Positions 1 through 8,641 of a stretch of DNA of 64,000 nucleotides are shown in pieces. The DNA is from G963668345 sp965206025. Lineage in GTDB: Bacteria; Acidobacteriota; Terriglobia; Bryobacterales; UBA6623. Under the pieces are notes generated by a model. That model saw only the letters and a list, made by a program, of their open reading frames with translations, searched no databases and was not told where the DNA came from. A program made the position numbers and the translations under genes. The DNA is taken from NCBI GenBank assembly GCA_965206025.1, contig CBDBIU010000005.1:1674001-1738000 (forward strand), read 5' to 3'. Each line of letters starts with the position of its first letter. The first letter of the stretch is position 1.

Positions 1-145
1 CTCTTGATTAAGGCGCAGGCCGGCCAGTAAGTTGCTGGTACGCAAGGGGTTAGGGGGTAATTGCCCCGGTTACCGTCTCATTGCCATTTGCCCAGGGGAG
101 GACGAAAACGAGTCTCAGAATGCTTCCGGCGCTATACTGTTCGCC

Positions 146-511
146 ATGTCAAGATCAAGCGGATGGAGAAAGTACGTTTTGTTGGCGGTGTCGATCTTAT
201 TGGGCCTAGTCTTCCTAGGCAGCGGCGGCTCGAAGCTTTCCGGTGCCCAGATGCACGTTGAGAACTTCGCGCGGTGGGGCTACCCCGCGTGGTTCCAGTA
301 TGTAACAGGTCTAATCGAGGTTCTGGGCGCTCTGATGATCTTTCTGCCCTCAACGCGCTTTCACGGCGCGATCATGCTCGTTTTTACGATGGTGGGTGCC
401 GTCGCAACGCACCTTAACGCGGGGGAAGCTTCTATGATCGGGGCGCCCTTAGCGTTGATGGTTCTCTCGGCACTGGTAGCGTGGTTCCACCGACCCGCCT
501 CAACAAATTGA
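146..511 (+). CDS. DoxX-like small membrane protein
   Basis: Protein of 121 residues with four predicted hydrophobic segments: residues about 8-25, then a short loop with an FARWGYP motif, and three more helices to the C-terminus. The GSGGSKL motif after helix 1 and the FARWGYP motif are typical of the DoxX/DoxX_2 family, whose members are small inner-membrane proteins of mostly unknown function, some linked to thiol or quinone metabolism. The ATG at 146 was chosen because it places the first helix right at the N-terminus; the frame is open further upstream but that extension looks non-native. It stands alone. Family assignment is from motif memory. Confidence 0.7.
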   Translation: MSRSSGWRKYVLLAVSILLGLVFLGSGGSKLSGAQMHVENFARWGYPAWFQYVTGLIEVLGALMIFLPSTRFHGAIMLVFTMVGAVATHLNAGEASMIGAPLALMVLSALVAWFHRPASTN

Positions 512-560
512 GGCTGGCCCGGCCACGAAGATTGTGTAGTGCAGCATCATTGCTGGTGGG

Positions 561-651
561 AACCCGATATCCCGACAGTTATCCGCGGACGGGCGCCATG
601 CGGTTCGTTTTGCAGGACTTAGTCACGCTCGCGGCCGCGGAACTTGCGTTC
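561..651 (+). repeat. Dispersed decayed repeat, copy A
   Basis: This stretch shares a patchy but ordered match with 3389-3476 and 4501-4586: a CCGATATC/CCGACAG start, then GCGGACG, GTTCG, an xxCTTAGTC block and a CGCGGAAC end. Translated, copies A and B read like QLSAD.RHAVRF and QLTADERNLVRF. This resembles the N-terminal helix-turn-helix of a transposase, possibly IS30-like. No copy is intact. Confidence 0.4.
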
Positions 652-667
652 GTTTCTTGGCTTGAGA

Positions 668-815
668 TTACTTGTCCGCGATCAGCCAGGCTAAGGCTGA
701 AATCGCGCAGCCCGGCACCAGGAAAAGGATGATTCTTTCATCGATGTGCTCCAGCATGTAAGAATCAAGCAAACCGTCCAGCGCCAACCCCACCCAGTAC
801 TCAATGGAGAAGCAA
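668..815 (-). pseudogene. Possible membrane-protein C-terminal remnant
   Basis: The minus strand reads an open stretch of about 49 codons ending at TAA (668-670). It contains a hydrophobic segment preceded by MLEHIDER and followed by LAWLIADK. No convincing start codon or ribosome site is seen for the longer version, though an ATG gives a 29-residue peptide. It may be the tail of a decayed membrane protein. I do not recognise the family. Confidence 0.2.
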
Positions 816-982
816 CTCATTCATAGTGGCTTGGAGCGCGCCGGGAACTAGATTGAAGGAGCTTTCTGGAGGTGGGACCAGAGACCGGCGTCTGTATCGG
901 CCAATGCGGCAGGTGTGACGAGCGGTGCGGGCGTCCGGGACCACTCTGGCCCGTGCGGTGGTGTACTCTGTCCCTACAGGCT

Positions 983-2401
983 ATGCGACGAATTCTGCCT
1001 GTTTTGGGCGCTCTGCTTTGGGTGGCCTGTGGTTCTCCCGTGGACGTGACGGCTCCTGTTGATGTGACGATCCAGGTGGGGAAGCCTTTCCCCTACTTGA
1101 TCCTGCCAACACTGGAAGACGGAAAGCCCTCGTCAATCGTTCAGTTCCGGGGGAAGAAGACGCTACTGCATGTCTTTGCATCTTGGTGACGGGGCTGCCG
1201 CAGGCACGTGCCCGGGTGGCACGACGAGATTAAGGATCTTCACGAATCCGGCGAGTTGCAAGTTGTCGGAATCATTCAAGAGCAGCACCCGGATCGCTGC
1301 CGTCTGTTCATGCAGTGGAAGCAGATGGATTGGCCGATTCTAGTTGACTCACTGAATCTGCTCGAGGTGTCGGCGGTACCGATCACGGTGGCGATCGACG
1401 AGCACGGCATCGTTAGAGAAAAAGGACTGCGGTTCGATAAGGTCGATGAATTTCGGACCGGCTTCATGCAGGCGCGGTTTGAGGCGCCGGCGCCGGATGA
1501 TGCGGTCACGCCTCCGGCGGGATGGCCTGAAGCCGTGACACCGGCGGACTCGGGCGACGCGGAGGCGTGGGGCGATTTCGGCGATCTGATCGTGCATTCG
1601 AATGAGCTCGGCCGGATCGACGAGGCTATTGGGGCCTACCAGAGAGCCCTGGAGATCCAGCCCGGGGATGGTTGGCTGGAGTTCCGCCTCGGCGTGGCGC
1701 TACGAAAGCGCCACGATTCGGACGGGCGGCGGAAGGGAGATTTCCAGGCCGCGGTGGATCATTGGAAGGCGGCGCTCGACATCGATCCGAATCAGTACAT
1801 CTGGCGGCGGCGGATTCAACAGTACGGGCCGCGGCTCGATAAACCCTATCCCTTCTATGACTGGGTTCCTCAGGCCCGCGAGGAGATCGTGGCGCGAGGC
1901 GAAACGCCCGCCGGACTCATTGTCGAACCGGGTGGCGCCGAGTTCGCGGAGCCCTCGAAGGAGTTGGCGACGATCGAAGCGCCTGTCGACCCGCCGGACC
2001 CGGGCGGGCGGATTTATCGCGATGAGGGTGAGTTCATTGCGCTGGAAACGGTTATCGTGCCGAACTCGATCGAGCCGGGCGAGGCGTCGCGGATTCATGT
2101 CAACTTCCGTCCGCGTGAAGAGATCAAGGCACACTGGAACAACGAGGTCGACGGCCTTGAGGTTTGGCTCAACGAGGGTGAAGGGTGCAAACTAGACGGT
2201 TCCTATCGCAGTTTGCCGAACCCGTCCGAGGTTGTGAGTCTCGAAGAACGCAAGGCGGAATTCGAGACCCGGTGTAGTGAGGATGCAGCCCCCGGGCCGC
2301 GTACGCTCGACGGATACGCCTTGTATTACGTGTGCGAAGACGTCCACGGAACTTGCCTCTATCGGCGGCAGGACTTTCAGGCCGTCATTGAAGTGCGCTA
2401 A
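983..2401 (+). CDS. TlpA/ResA-like thioredoxin selenoprotein with TPR and DsbD-alpha-like tail
   Basis: An in-frame TGA at 1187-1189 interrupts a thioredoxin-fold protein exactly at the first active-site residue: FASW-U-R-G-C, with Sec69 and Cys72. Reading TGA as selenocysteine gives 472 residues. Residues 1-18 are a lipoprotein-like signal (WVAC). Residues about 28-170 are a TlpA/ResA-like domain with the cis-proline segment VSAVPITV. TPR-like helices follow at about 193-275. A C-terminal beta domain from about 342 contains YYVCED..GTCLYRR, which resembles the cysteine pair of the DsbD N-terminal (alpha) domain. It probably acts as an envelope thiol-disulfide or peroxide reductase. The downstream frame stays open for 1.2 kb with protein-like composition, so a simple stop is unlikely; a recent Cys-to-stop mutation is the alternative. 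Confidence 0.75.
1190..1221 (+). promoter_or_regulatory. Candidate SECIS-like structure after UGA
   Basis: Two competing folds are possible just after the UGA. In one, GGGC/GCCC plus TGCC/GGCA stack under a GCA loop, which begins only about 10 nt from the UGA. In the other, TGCCGC pairs with GTGGCA (1196-1201 with 1216-1221) around an inner 3-bp stem, putting the loop about 16 nt away but without a leading G. Neither is a clean match to the bacterial SECIS model, so this is weaker than the element in the next gene. Confidence 0.3.
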
Positions 2402-2423
2402 CGAGCCGCTGGGAACTCGGGAC

Positions 2424-2545
2424 TCAGGTGTGTAGCCCGTGGATGGTGCAGATGTTGGCTAAGCGTCGCAGCCGCTTGGGCCTCACGATGGAAACGCTTG
2501 CAGGCCTCCTCATCCTGCACAGAGATGGGTCGCCAGGAACTTGAC
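2424..2545 (-). pseudogene. Ser/Thr protein kinase fragment
   Basis: The minus strand encodes DEEACKRFHREAQAAATLS and then, after a small frameshift, NICTIHGLHT. This matches the alpha-C helix to beta-4 region of bacterial Hanks-type kinases (RFxREAxAAAxLSHPNICTIH). Only about 40 residues remain between the two selenoprotein genes, so it is a dead remnant. Such kinases are abundant in Acidobacteriota and Planctomycetota. Confidence 0.55.
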
Positions 2546-2677
2546 TAGGCAAACGGGCTTCTCAGAGAGTAGCGTCGGCCGCGCCCGGATCGTCCGGCGG
2601 TTTCTTCGATCTTGGCTGCGTAACTTGTCTCGTTCACGCCGCGACTTAACGGTTGAAGCCCCCAGCGAGCTAATCCA

Positions 2678-3283
2678 ATGCATACACTTTCTTGGTTTAG
2701 GACGACCGCCATTGTCTTTCTGACTCTGGCGATCCCATGCCTGCGGGCTCAGTACGGACCCAAGGACGGCCAAGGCCTTTCGCCTTTCGATCTCGACCGC
2801 GTCCAGGTAGGACAGACGGCCCCCGACTTCACCTTGCCCAAGCCCGACGGCGATGTGCTAACCCTGTCATCTCTGCACGATAAGAATGTAGTTCTCGTCT
2901 TCTACCGCGGCCACTGGTGACCCTACTGCACGAAGCAACTCGTGGAGTTGCAAAGTCTGCTGCCGGAGGAGAGCAAACGAAACACTGTGATTATTGGGGT
3001 CGCTCCCGACAGGCTCGAAGACATCGCGAAGATGATCCCGAAAGTGGAATCGCAGACAAACCGCGACTTCGCCATCACCTTGTTGAGCGATGCGGAGCAC
3101 AAAGTCATCGATCGGTACGGGCTGCTCAATGAAAGAGCCGCCGAGCGAGGCCGCTACTTGCCCCATCCGACGACCTACGTCATTGACAAGACGCAGACAA
3201 TTCGTTGGAAGTTCACTGAAGTCGACTACAAGACCCGGCCAACCAATGAGATGATCCTTGCTGCGCTCAGCAAGATTGAGTAA
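2678..3283 (+). CDS. Peroxiredoxin-like (AhpC/TSA) selenoprotein, UxxC
   Basis: This is a 201-residue exported protein read through an in-frame TGA at 2918-2920. Residues 1-24 form a signal peptide ending LRAQ. The redox motif is FYRGHW-U-PYC with Sec81 and Cys84, matching the FYRGxWCPYC motif of AhpC/TSA-type peroxiredoxin-like proteins, in which Sec replaces the first Cys. After the TGA the frame stays open with family-typical sequence (TKQLVELQ, PTTYVIDKTQTIRW). Selenoprotein versions of this family are known. A perfect hairpin with a G-initial loop follows the TGA at the spacing expected for a bacterial SECIS. It probably reduces peroxides in the envelope. It lies 276 bp downstream of another UxxC gene on the same strand. 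Confidence 0.85.
2935..2951 (+). promoter_or_regulatory. Bacterial SECIS hairpin
   Basis: GCAACTC (2935-2941) and GAGTTGC (2945-2951) form a perfect 7-bp stem closing a 3-nt GTG loop. The loop starts 21 nt after the UGA at 2918-2920 and has G in first position. Both fit the general bacterial SECIS rules (loop roughly 16-37 nt after UGA, G within the first two loop bases). The hairpin lies inside the coding region, as bacterial SECIS elements do. Confidence 0.7.
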
Positions 3284-3388
3284 AAAGCCAGTTCGTTAGA
3301 TGGTAGCGCCGCCAGGACCTTGATCTGAGCCAGATTCCGCTCCCTCCCAGGGCCGTCTGGTGGGCTTCAGTCAGCGGTTAGTTAGCGC

Positions 3389-3476
3389 GAACCCGATATA
3401 TCAACAGCTAACGGCGGATGAGCGCAATCTGGTTCGTTTCGTGGGGCTTAAGCCGTGCTCGTGGTCGCGGAACCCT
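3389..3476 (+). repeat. Dispersed decayed repeat, copy B
   Basis: Second of three copies (see 561-651). It is the best preserved at the protein level, reading NPIYQQLTADERNLVRF in one frame before degenerating. It sits between the peroxiredoxin selenoprotein and the convergent methyltransferase. Confidence 0.4.
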
Positions 3477-3521
3477 TCGTACCAATTCTGGGTGATGCGG
3501 ATTGCGGCAGGGCGACGCTCC

Positions 3522-4298
3522 TCACCGAGCTTCTCGAGGATCTTGTAGCGGCTGACGACGCGTGTTCGCGTGCGCAGGTTCAGGCTCAGGCCGCCGGTGC
3601 CTGAACTTCAGGAGGTAATTTTCAGGGAACATGTCATCCCGCCGTTCGGTCAATTCGAAGCCGGCGTCGAGAAACTCGTCGGTGAACGTGCCCTCTCCCG
3701 CACGTACCATCTCCAGGATGAAGTCGCGCGACACCCCCTCGATCCGCTTGAAGTCGATCAACATGAGCAAACCGTCCGGCCGGAGCGCTTTGCGCATCTC
3801 GGCCAACATAGCCGCGGGATACTCGAAGTGGTGGTACGAGACGATGATGCAGATCACGTCAACCGAGTTTGAGGGAAGGGAGGGCGAGCGAGGCTTGCCG
3901 AGCACCGCCTTGAGGTTCGGGATCTCTTCCTCGCGGGCGGTCTTCTCAATGTGGTCGATCATGCTCTTCGCGACATCCACCGCATACACGGTGCCGCCGG
4001 GCGCGACTCTCTGGGCGATGAGTCGCGAGATCAGACCGGTTCCAGCGCCGATGTCGGCCACGTCCATGCCCGGCTCGAGTTCCATCGCGTCGAGAATCGC
4101 AAAACGCTGGTCGTAAATGGCCCGGCCCTCGTGCTCGAACCGTTCTACCCACAGAGCCACGTCTGCATCAAAACTCTTGTTTTGGTCCTTAGCCTTCTGC
4201 GTGATGGTCTGCTGAGCGGCCGCCTGTGTTGTCGCGGCGCCGATCACCAAGGTAACCAACATCAGCCGACTCGCGAGCCTTCGTCCGAATGCCGCCAT
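3522..4298 (-). CDS. Exported class I SAM-dependent methyltransferase
   Basis: Protein of 258 residues. Residues 1-28 look like a cleavable signal peptide (basic start, hydrophobic core, AAAQQ end). The domain that follows has methyltransferase motif I VADIGAGTG (about residues 80-88), motif II VYAVDVAKSM, and an LRPDGLLMLIDF block, all typical of UbiE/Methyltransf_11 enzymes. A signal peptide is odd for a SAM-dependent enzyme, because SAM is cytoplasmic; similar annotated proteins occur in Acidobacteriota, but the substrate is unknown. The C-terminal 25 residues are basic, Pro-rich and low-complexity. It is a single gene, convergent with the selenoprotein. Confidence 0.75.
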   Translation of the reverse strand: MAAFGRRLASRLMLVTLVIGAATTQAAAQQTITQKAKDQNKSFDADVALWVERFEHEGRAIYDQRFAILDAMELEPGMDVADIGAGTGLISRLIAQRVAPGGTVYAVDVAKSMIDHIEKTAREEEIPNLKAVLGKPRSPSLPSNSVDVICIIVSYHHFEYPAAMLAEMRKALRPDGLLMLIDFKRIEGVSRDFILEMVRAGEGTFTDEFLDAGFELTERRDDMFPENYLLKFRHRRPEPEPAHANTRRQPLQDPREAR

Positions 4299-4500
4299 CG
4301 CAACTACCGCTCCTGGCAGCAGCGTAGCACGCTGCGCAGTTGGGGCTTAGGTTTGGCCGCTCGCAGCGGGACTAAGCGCGGCAAGCCCTACGAAGCGTTC
4401 GGTTGAGCGATCCGATCGTAGTACTGCCACGCCCTTGATTCCGGGGGCGTTTTGCGCGTTCGAGGAAGTTCTGAGGGCCTTGGGCGAAGGATTCCTGGTG

Positions 4501-4586
4501 GTTACCGATTTCCCGACAGTAATCTGCGGACGAGACCTACATAGTTCGATTCGAAGGAGTTAGTCCTGCCTTGGGTCGCAGAACAC
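4501..4586 (+). repeat. Dispersed decayed repeat, copy C
   Basis: Third and most degraded copy (see 561-651). It retains TCCCGACAGTAATCTGCGGACGA and the GGTCGCAGAAC end, with an in-frame stop in the coding-like frame. It lies in the 450-bp space upstream of the methyltransferase. Confidence 0.35.
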
Positions 4587-4691
4587 ATGGTGCCGGTTCT
4601 TTTAGATGTGGATAGCCAGATTCCGGGTTGACGAGGGGATGACTAGCGGTCCTACAGTCCACCAGGTACAATCGGCGCGGGGAGGTACGCC

Positions 4692-4745
4692 ATGTTTTGC
4701 CCCGAATGTCGGATGCAGTACATCGAGGGTGTTGCCGGCAGATTA
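4692..4745 (+). pseudogene. Truncated N-terminus of zinc-ribbon (DUF2007-type) protein
   Basis: A GGAGG ribosome site (4680-4685) precedes ATG 4692 and the peptide MFCPECRMQYIEGV, which matches the start of small zinc-ribbon proteins (MxCPxCxxEYxEGxxxC). After about 18 codons the match stops where the oppositely oriented DAHP synthase gene ends, so only the gene start remains. The rest of 4587-4691 shows nothing recognisable. Confidence 0.45.
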
Positions 4746-4749
4746 AGAA

Positions 4750-6087
4750 TCAGGCGCGGCTCATGCGACGGGCAACCACCATTGCCATCTCAAGGGCTTG
4801 CTCGTAATTCAGGCGGGAATCGACTTGGGAAAGGTAGGCCTGGTTCAAATCAGTTTCACTCAAGCCGCGAGCGCCACCCGTGCATTCAGTGACGTTTTCC
4901 CCGGTCAGCTCGAGGTGAACACCTCCCAGGTGGCTGCCCAGACCGGCGTGGATCTCGAATGCTCTCTCCAACTCGGCCAGAATGTCCTCGAAGCGGCGCG
5001 TCTTGACGCCATTGGGGAGCGTCTGCGTGTTACCGTGCATCGGGTCGCAGCACCAAAGTACGGTCTTCCCTGTTGAGCCGACGGTCTCGACCAAGGGCGG
5101 CAGGCGGCCGACTATTTCGCCGGCGCCGAAGCGGTGGATCAGCGTGAGGCGACCGGGTTCGTCGTCGGGGTGTAACAATTCAAGCAACTCGACGAGCGCC
5201 TGAGGCGTCATGTCGGGACCGATCTTGACGCCGATGGGATTTCGTATTCCTCGGAAATACTCAACGTGGGCACCCCCGGGATCCGCGGTGCGCATTCCGA
5301 TCCAGGGGAAGTGCGTGGAGAGGTTATACCATCCCTGGTGGCGCGGCACCCGGCGCGTCTGTGCCCCCTCGTAAGGCAGGTGCAAAGCTTCGTGGCTGGT
5401 GAAGAAATCCACGCGTTTGATTTCACCGCTTCCCCCACCCAAGACGTGTTCCAGAAACCGCAGGCCCTGCCGGATACCTTGGACCATGCCACGATACTCG
5501 TCGGCGAGTGGCGAGCGATCGACAAAATCAAGGTCCCAGTATTCCGGATGGTGTAGGTCGGCAAAGCCGCCTTGGACCAGGGCCCGGATGAAATTGAGGG
5601 TTAGCGCCGCGCGCTCGTAGCCTCGAAGCATCAACTGGGGATCCGGAGTGCGATCGGCTTCGGTAAAGTGGGGCCGGTTGATGAGGTCGCCACGGTAGCT
5701 CGGCAAAGTTACCCCATTGATCGTTTCGTACTCGTTGCTGCGCGGCTTGGCGTATTGACCTGCGATCCTTCCCACCCGTGTTACTCGCCTCTCGCCGCCA
5801 TGGACGAGCACAAGGCTCATCTGCAACAGGATTTTGAGCTTGTTGGCGATGGTGGCTGAATCACAAGCGTCAAAGGACTCGGCACAGTCCCCCCCTTGCA
5901 ACAGAAAGGTCTCTCCCCGGGCCGCCTCCGCCAACTGGCTTCTCAGGGCTTCTACTTCCCAGGAGGTCACCAGCGGCGGAAGGTTCGACAGAACCTGGAT
6001 CACCTCTACGGCCTCGCCTTCAGACGGGTAGGTGGGCTGCTGGGCGGCGGGTTTCGCCCGCCACGACTTTGGAGACCATGAACTCAC
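4750..6087 (-). CDS. Class II 3-deoxy-7-phosphoheptulonate (DAHP) synthase
   Basis: It catalyses the first step of the shikimate pathway, phosphoenolpyruvate plus erythrose-4-phosphate to DAHP. The 445-residue length and motifs match plant-like type II enzymes: FLLQGGDCAESF, RVGRIAGQYAKPRS, LPSYRGDLIN, FFTSHEALHLPYE, KIGPDMTP, LWCCDPMHGNT and GSHLGGVHLELTGENVTEC. GTG 6087 was chosen as start because it gives the normal family length; sequence further upstream is not family-like. No aro neighbours. A second, unrelated type I DAHP synthase is at 36885, so the genome has both types. Confidence 0.93.
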   Translation of the reverse strand: MSSWSPKSWRAKPAAQQPTYPSEGEAVEVIQVLSNLPPLVTSWEVEALRSQLAEAARGETFLLQGGDCAESFDACDSATIANKLKILLQMSLVLVHGGERRVTRVGRIAGQYAKPRSNEYETINGVTLPSYRGDLINRPHFTEADRTPDPQLMLRGYERAALTLNFIRALVQGGFADLHHPEYWDLDFVDRSPLADEYRGMVQGIRQGLRFLEHVLGGGSGEIKRVDFFTSHEALHLPYEGAQTRRVPRHQGWYNLSTHFPWIGMRTADPGGAHVEYFRGIRNPIGVKIGPDMTPQALVELLELLHPDDEPGRLTLIHRFGAGEIVGRLPPLVETVGSTGKTVLWCCDPMHGNTQTLPNGVKTRRFEDILAELERAFEIHAGLGSHLGGVHLELTGENVTECTGGARGLSETDLNQAYLSQVDSRLNYEQALEMAMVVARRMSRA

Positions 6088-6748
6088 GCGGACAACCCCG
6101 TGGGCTCGTATCTTAGTACACGTCAGAGTAGATGGTGATAACAAGCCATACCACCAGCTAATTGCGAGGACCTCTACTAAGCCTCTGATCTGCACTCACT
6201 TTCGGCCCTCCAGCCGAGCTATGAGCTTCTCGGAACTCACGATACCTGGTGGGAACAAAATTTCTCAGTGGCTATTCGCAGTCCAAGTGGTTCAGGGAAA
6301 TTGTACCGCTGAACGGCTGCTGCGAGCGGAAGGCTGTGCTGGTGCCTGGGAAACGGGCTTCTCATCCATCGGCACCACCGTAGCCGAACGAATCACGGCA
6401 GTAGACCTGCGCGAGTGGGCGCTGTGGTGTGCTCCAGTTTTTAGTGAGTACGAAGTTCTTAATCATTAAAAAGCGGGCGGATGACTGACGGGGAGCCAAT
6501 GAATACGAGCGCTGCGTGACGTGTGAATTGAAACACGCCGGGAGCTTTTTAACGCGTAAAAACCCCTTCGTCTGCTCCCGCGCGGTGGCGGCGAGGAACC
6601 CCGCCGTGTATGGCCAAGCGTCGAGGGAAACGCACGTCACCCGATGACTATCCTGCACCTGACTGATCTCGTGCGCGCCAAGAACTGCAGTCACATCCGT
6701 CCCGAGGCTCTCGTGGTCCGCCCAGAGGTTTCCCGCCAGTCTTGGGGC
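6088..6748. other. Intergenic, no recognisable gene
   Basis: This 660-bp stretch lies upstream of the DAHP synthase gene and downstream of the cytochrome/ankyrin gene. Short open frames exist on both strands but none has a family-like motif or a ribosome site. A 14-bp string AAACGGGCTTCTCA at about 6352 also occurs at about 2550. Confidence 0.3.
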
Positions 6749-8641
6749 TTACCGGCGGCTCAACCGTTCCGGCTCTACCGCTAGTGATAGGGCCATGGAT
6801 GCCCAGCTCGTTCCTGTGGCGGAGATCCACTGGTCATGGCCGTAAGGGAACCCGCTTTCAAAGTACGGCTGCACCGGGAACGACCGTGTCTTCACATGCC
6901 ATGATCCGTCCGGTGCTTGCGTTCGCAAAAGGTAGCGCACGCCCCTCTCGTAAACGTTGTCCGTGGTCTTCATCTTGCCGGCCAGGTGGAGCGCATAGAG
7001 GGCTTCGCCGGTGGCGTAGGCGTCGCTGCCCATCGTAGGTAGCTGTGACCAACCGCCATCGTCGCGTTGCTTCTGGGCTAGACCGTGGGCGGACTTCTTG
7101 ATCGCGGCCTCGTCGCCTCCCGCCCACTTGAGGCCAAGCAGGTGGAAGGCTCGTTCCTGCGTCGTCACTGGCTGTGCGGAGTCGAGCCATGCAGCCGCTC
7201 GGGCCAGGCGTTTTTCTGTATCCCTCTTCTCTGCAGGGGGAGAATAATCTCGCAGGGCCTTGGTCACCATCGCGGTAGTGATGTAGGCGTCATACGTCAG
7301 CGGAGGACGGTTGCCCGTGGTCGCCCAGTGCCCTTCGGGCGACTGGTGCAGCTTGAGGTAGTGGACCAGGGAGTCGGTGTATTTGTCGGCCGGCCTGCGG
7401 TTGGCTGCGAACCCGAACATCTCATAGCCGACGCTGTTGGGACTGAACGCCGCCATGTTCATCGTTCGTTCGGGACTTTTTTCGAGCAGCCCCAAGGGAA
7501 TCTGCGTCAGCTCTTTGGGAGCTGGAATGCCGCGCTCACGCGCCAGAGCCACCGCCGCGGAAGGCAGGTACTGGTTGTGGCAGGAATTGCAGCCTCCCTT
7601 CCTGACAAACTGTGGGCTTTGTTTCTCGAGCAGCGCGATGGCCTTTTTTACGGCGTCGGGGATGGATTGCTCGCCGGAAGAAAGAGGTGCGTCGACGGCA
7701 TTGCCTCCGCTCCGGCGGAGCTTCTCTGAAACACCCAACAGGCGGGCCACCTCGTTGTCGCCGCGCTTCGCTGCGAGAGTCCGAGGAGTTTCGCCCTCGC
7801 CGGTGACTTCGGCGTCGGCGCCCCTGTCGAGCAGCGTCCGCACGATTCCGGCGGGCATCGCCTCCGAGTACGCGGCCCACATTAAGGGCGAATAGCCTCG
7901 GTAGTCCTGCCCGTCCGGCTCGGCCCCCTGCTCCAGCAAAACCTTGACAATGTCCTCAGCTCCCTGCTGAGCGGCCATAGCAAGGGCGGTCTGATTGCGC
8001 TTCGTCCGAGCCTTGACGTCAGCACCATTCTCGAGCAATAAGTGGACAGCCTGGGGGTTACGGCTCCGGGCCGCGTCCATCAGGGCCCCGGCGCCGCTGC
8101 TGCTACGGGCCGTTGCGTCGGCCTTTTTGGCCAGCAACAGCTTCATCGCCCCCACATCTCCGTCGCGCGCCGCGGCCATCAATGGCGTGCGTCCGTTCAT
8201 GGTGGCGATATTGGGATCAGCACCTTTATCCAGAAGCAGCCGTAGGACCGCGTGGCTGTCGCGGCGACGGGAGGCGAGGTACAGCGGCGTGCTGCCGTTC
8301 TGGGTCTTGCTGTTGATTTCCGCACCGCGTTCCAACAGCAGGCGCGTCTTTTCGTCGCTCCGTACTGCCCAGTGCAGGGGTGTCCCATCGAGGCGGTTCT
8401 TGGCGTTGACATCCGCGCCGTTGTCCAGCAAGAGCTTCATCGTCTCGATGTCCCCGAAGCCGGCGGCATGATGAAGCGGCATCGAGTCGCCGTGGTCTCT
8501 CCCTTTGACTAGCTCGGGATCGTCGCCTAGAAGCTTTGTCACGGCCGCGGACTTTTGGCCGCGCACGACCGCAATCAGTGTCTTGAGCTTTGGATCGAGG
8601 GGCTTCTGAGGTTCCTGCGGTTCAAGCTCGATATCACCCCA
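6749..8641 (-). pseudogene. Cytochrome/ankyrin/cyclase-like protein, 3' part (split by IS)
   Basis: This is the larger part of a gene whose start is at 10046 and which is split by the IS at 8642-9669. Removing the IS and one 8-bp target copy restores the frame (AEWGD-IELEP), giving about 751 residues. This part has about nine ankyrin repeats (LLLDNGADVNAKN type), then a heme-binding CNSCHNQ (CxxCH), then an alpha/alpha region with QSPEGHW, QRDDGGWSQ and QAPDGSWH repeats like squalene/terpene-cyclase or prenyltransferase barrels. The 5' part carries a signal peptide and a first CxxCH. The function is unknown; it is probably an exported heme protein. The split part alone lacks export signals, so it is likely inactive. 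Confidence 0.8.

Noticed and set aside
32..145. Upstream extension of the DoxX protein
   Set aside because: The added residues lack family similarity and place the first helix far from the N-terminus.
1208..2401. Separate gene starting at GTG 1208 after the first TGA
   Set aside because: It would begin inside the thioredoxin active site; read-through as selenocysteine gives a complete domain.
2942..3283. Separate gene starting at GTG 2942
   Set aside because: It would lack half of the peroxiredoxin fold; the reading frame is continuous through the Sec codon and the GTG is the SECIS loop.
6362..6694. Minus-strand open frame in the 6.1-6.7 kb gap
   Set aside because: No motif, no ribosome site and composition unlike the neighbours.
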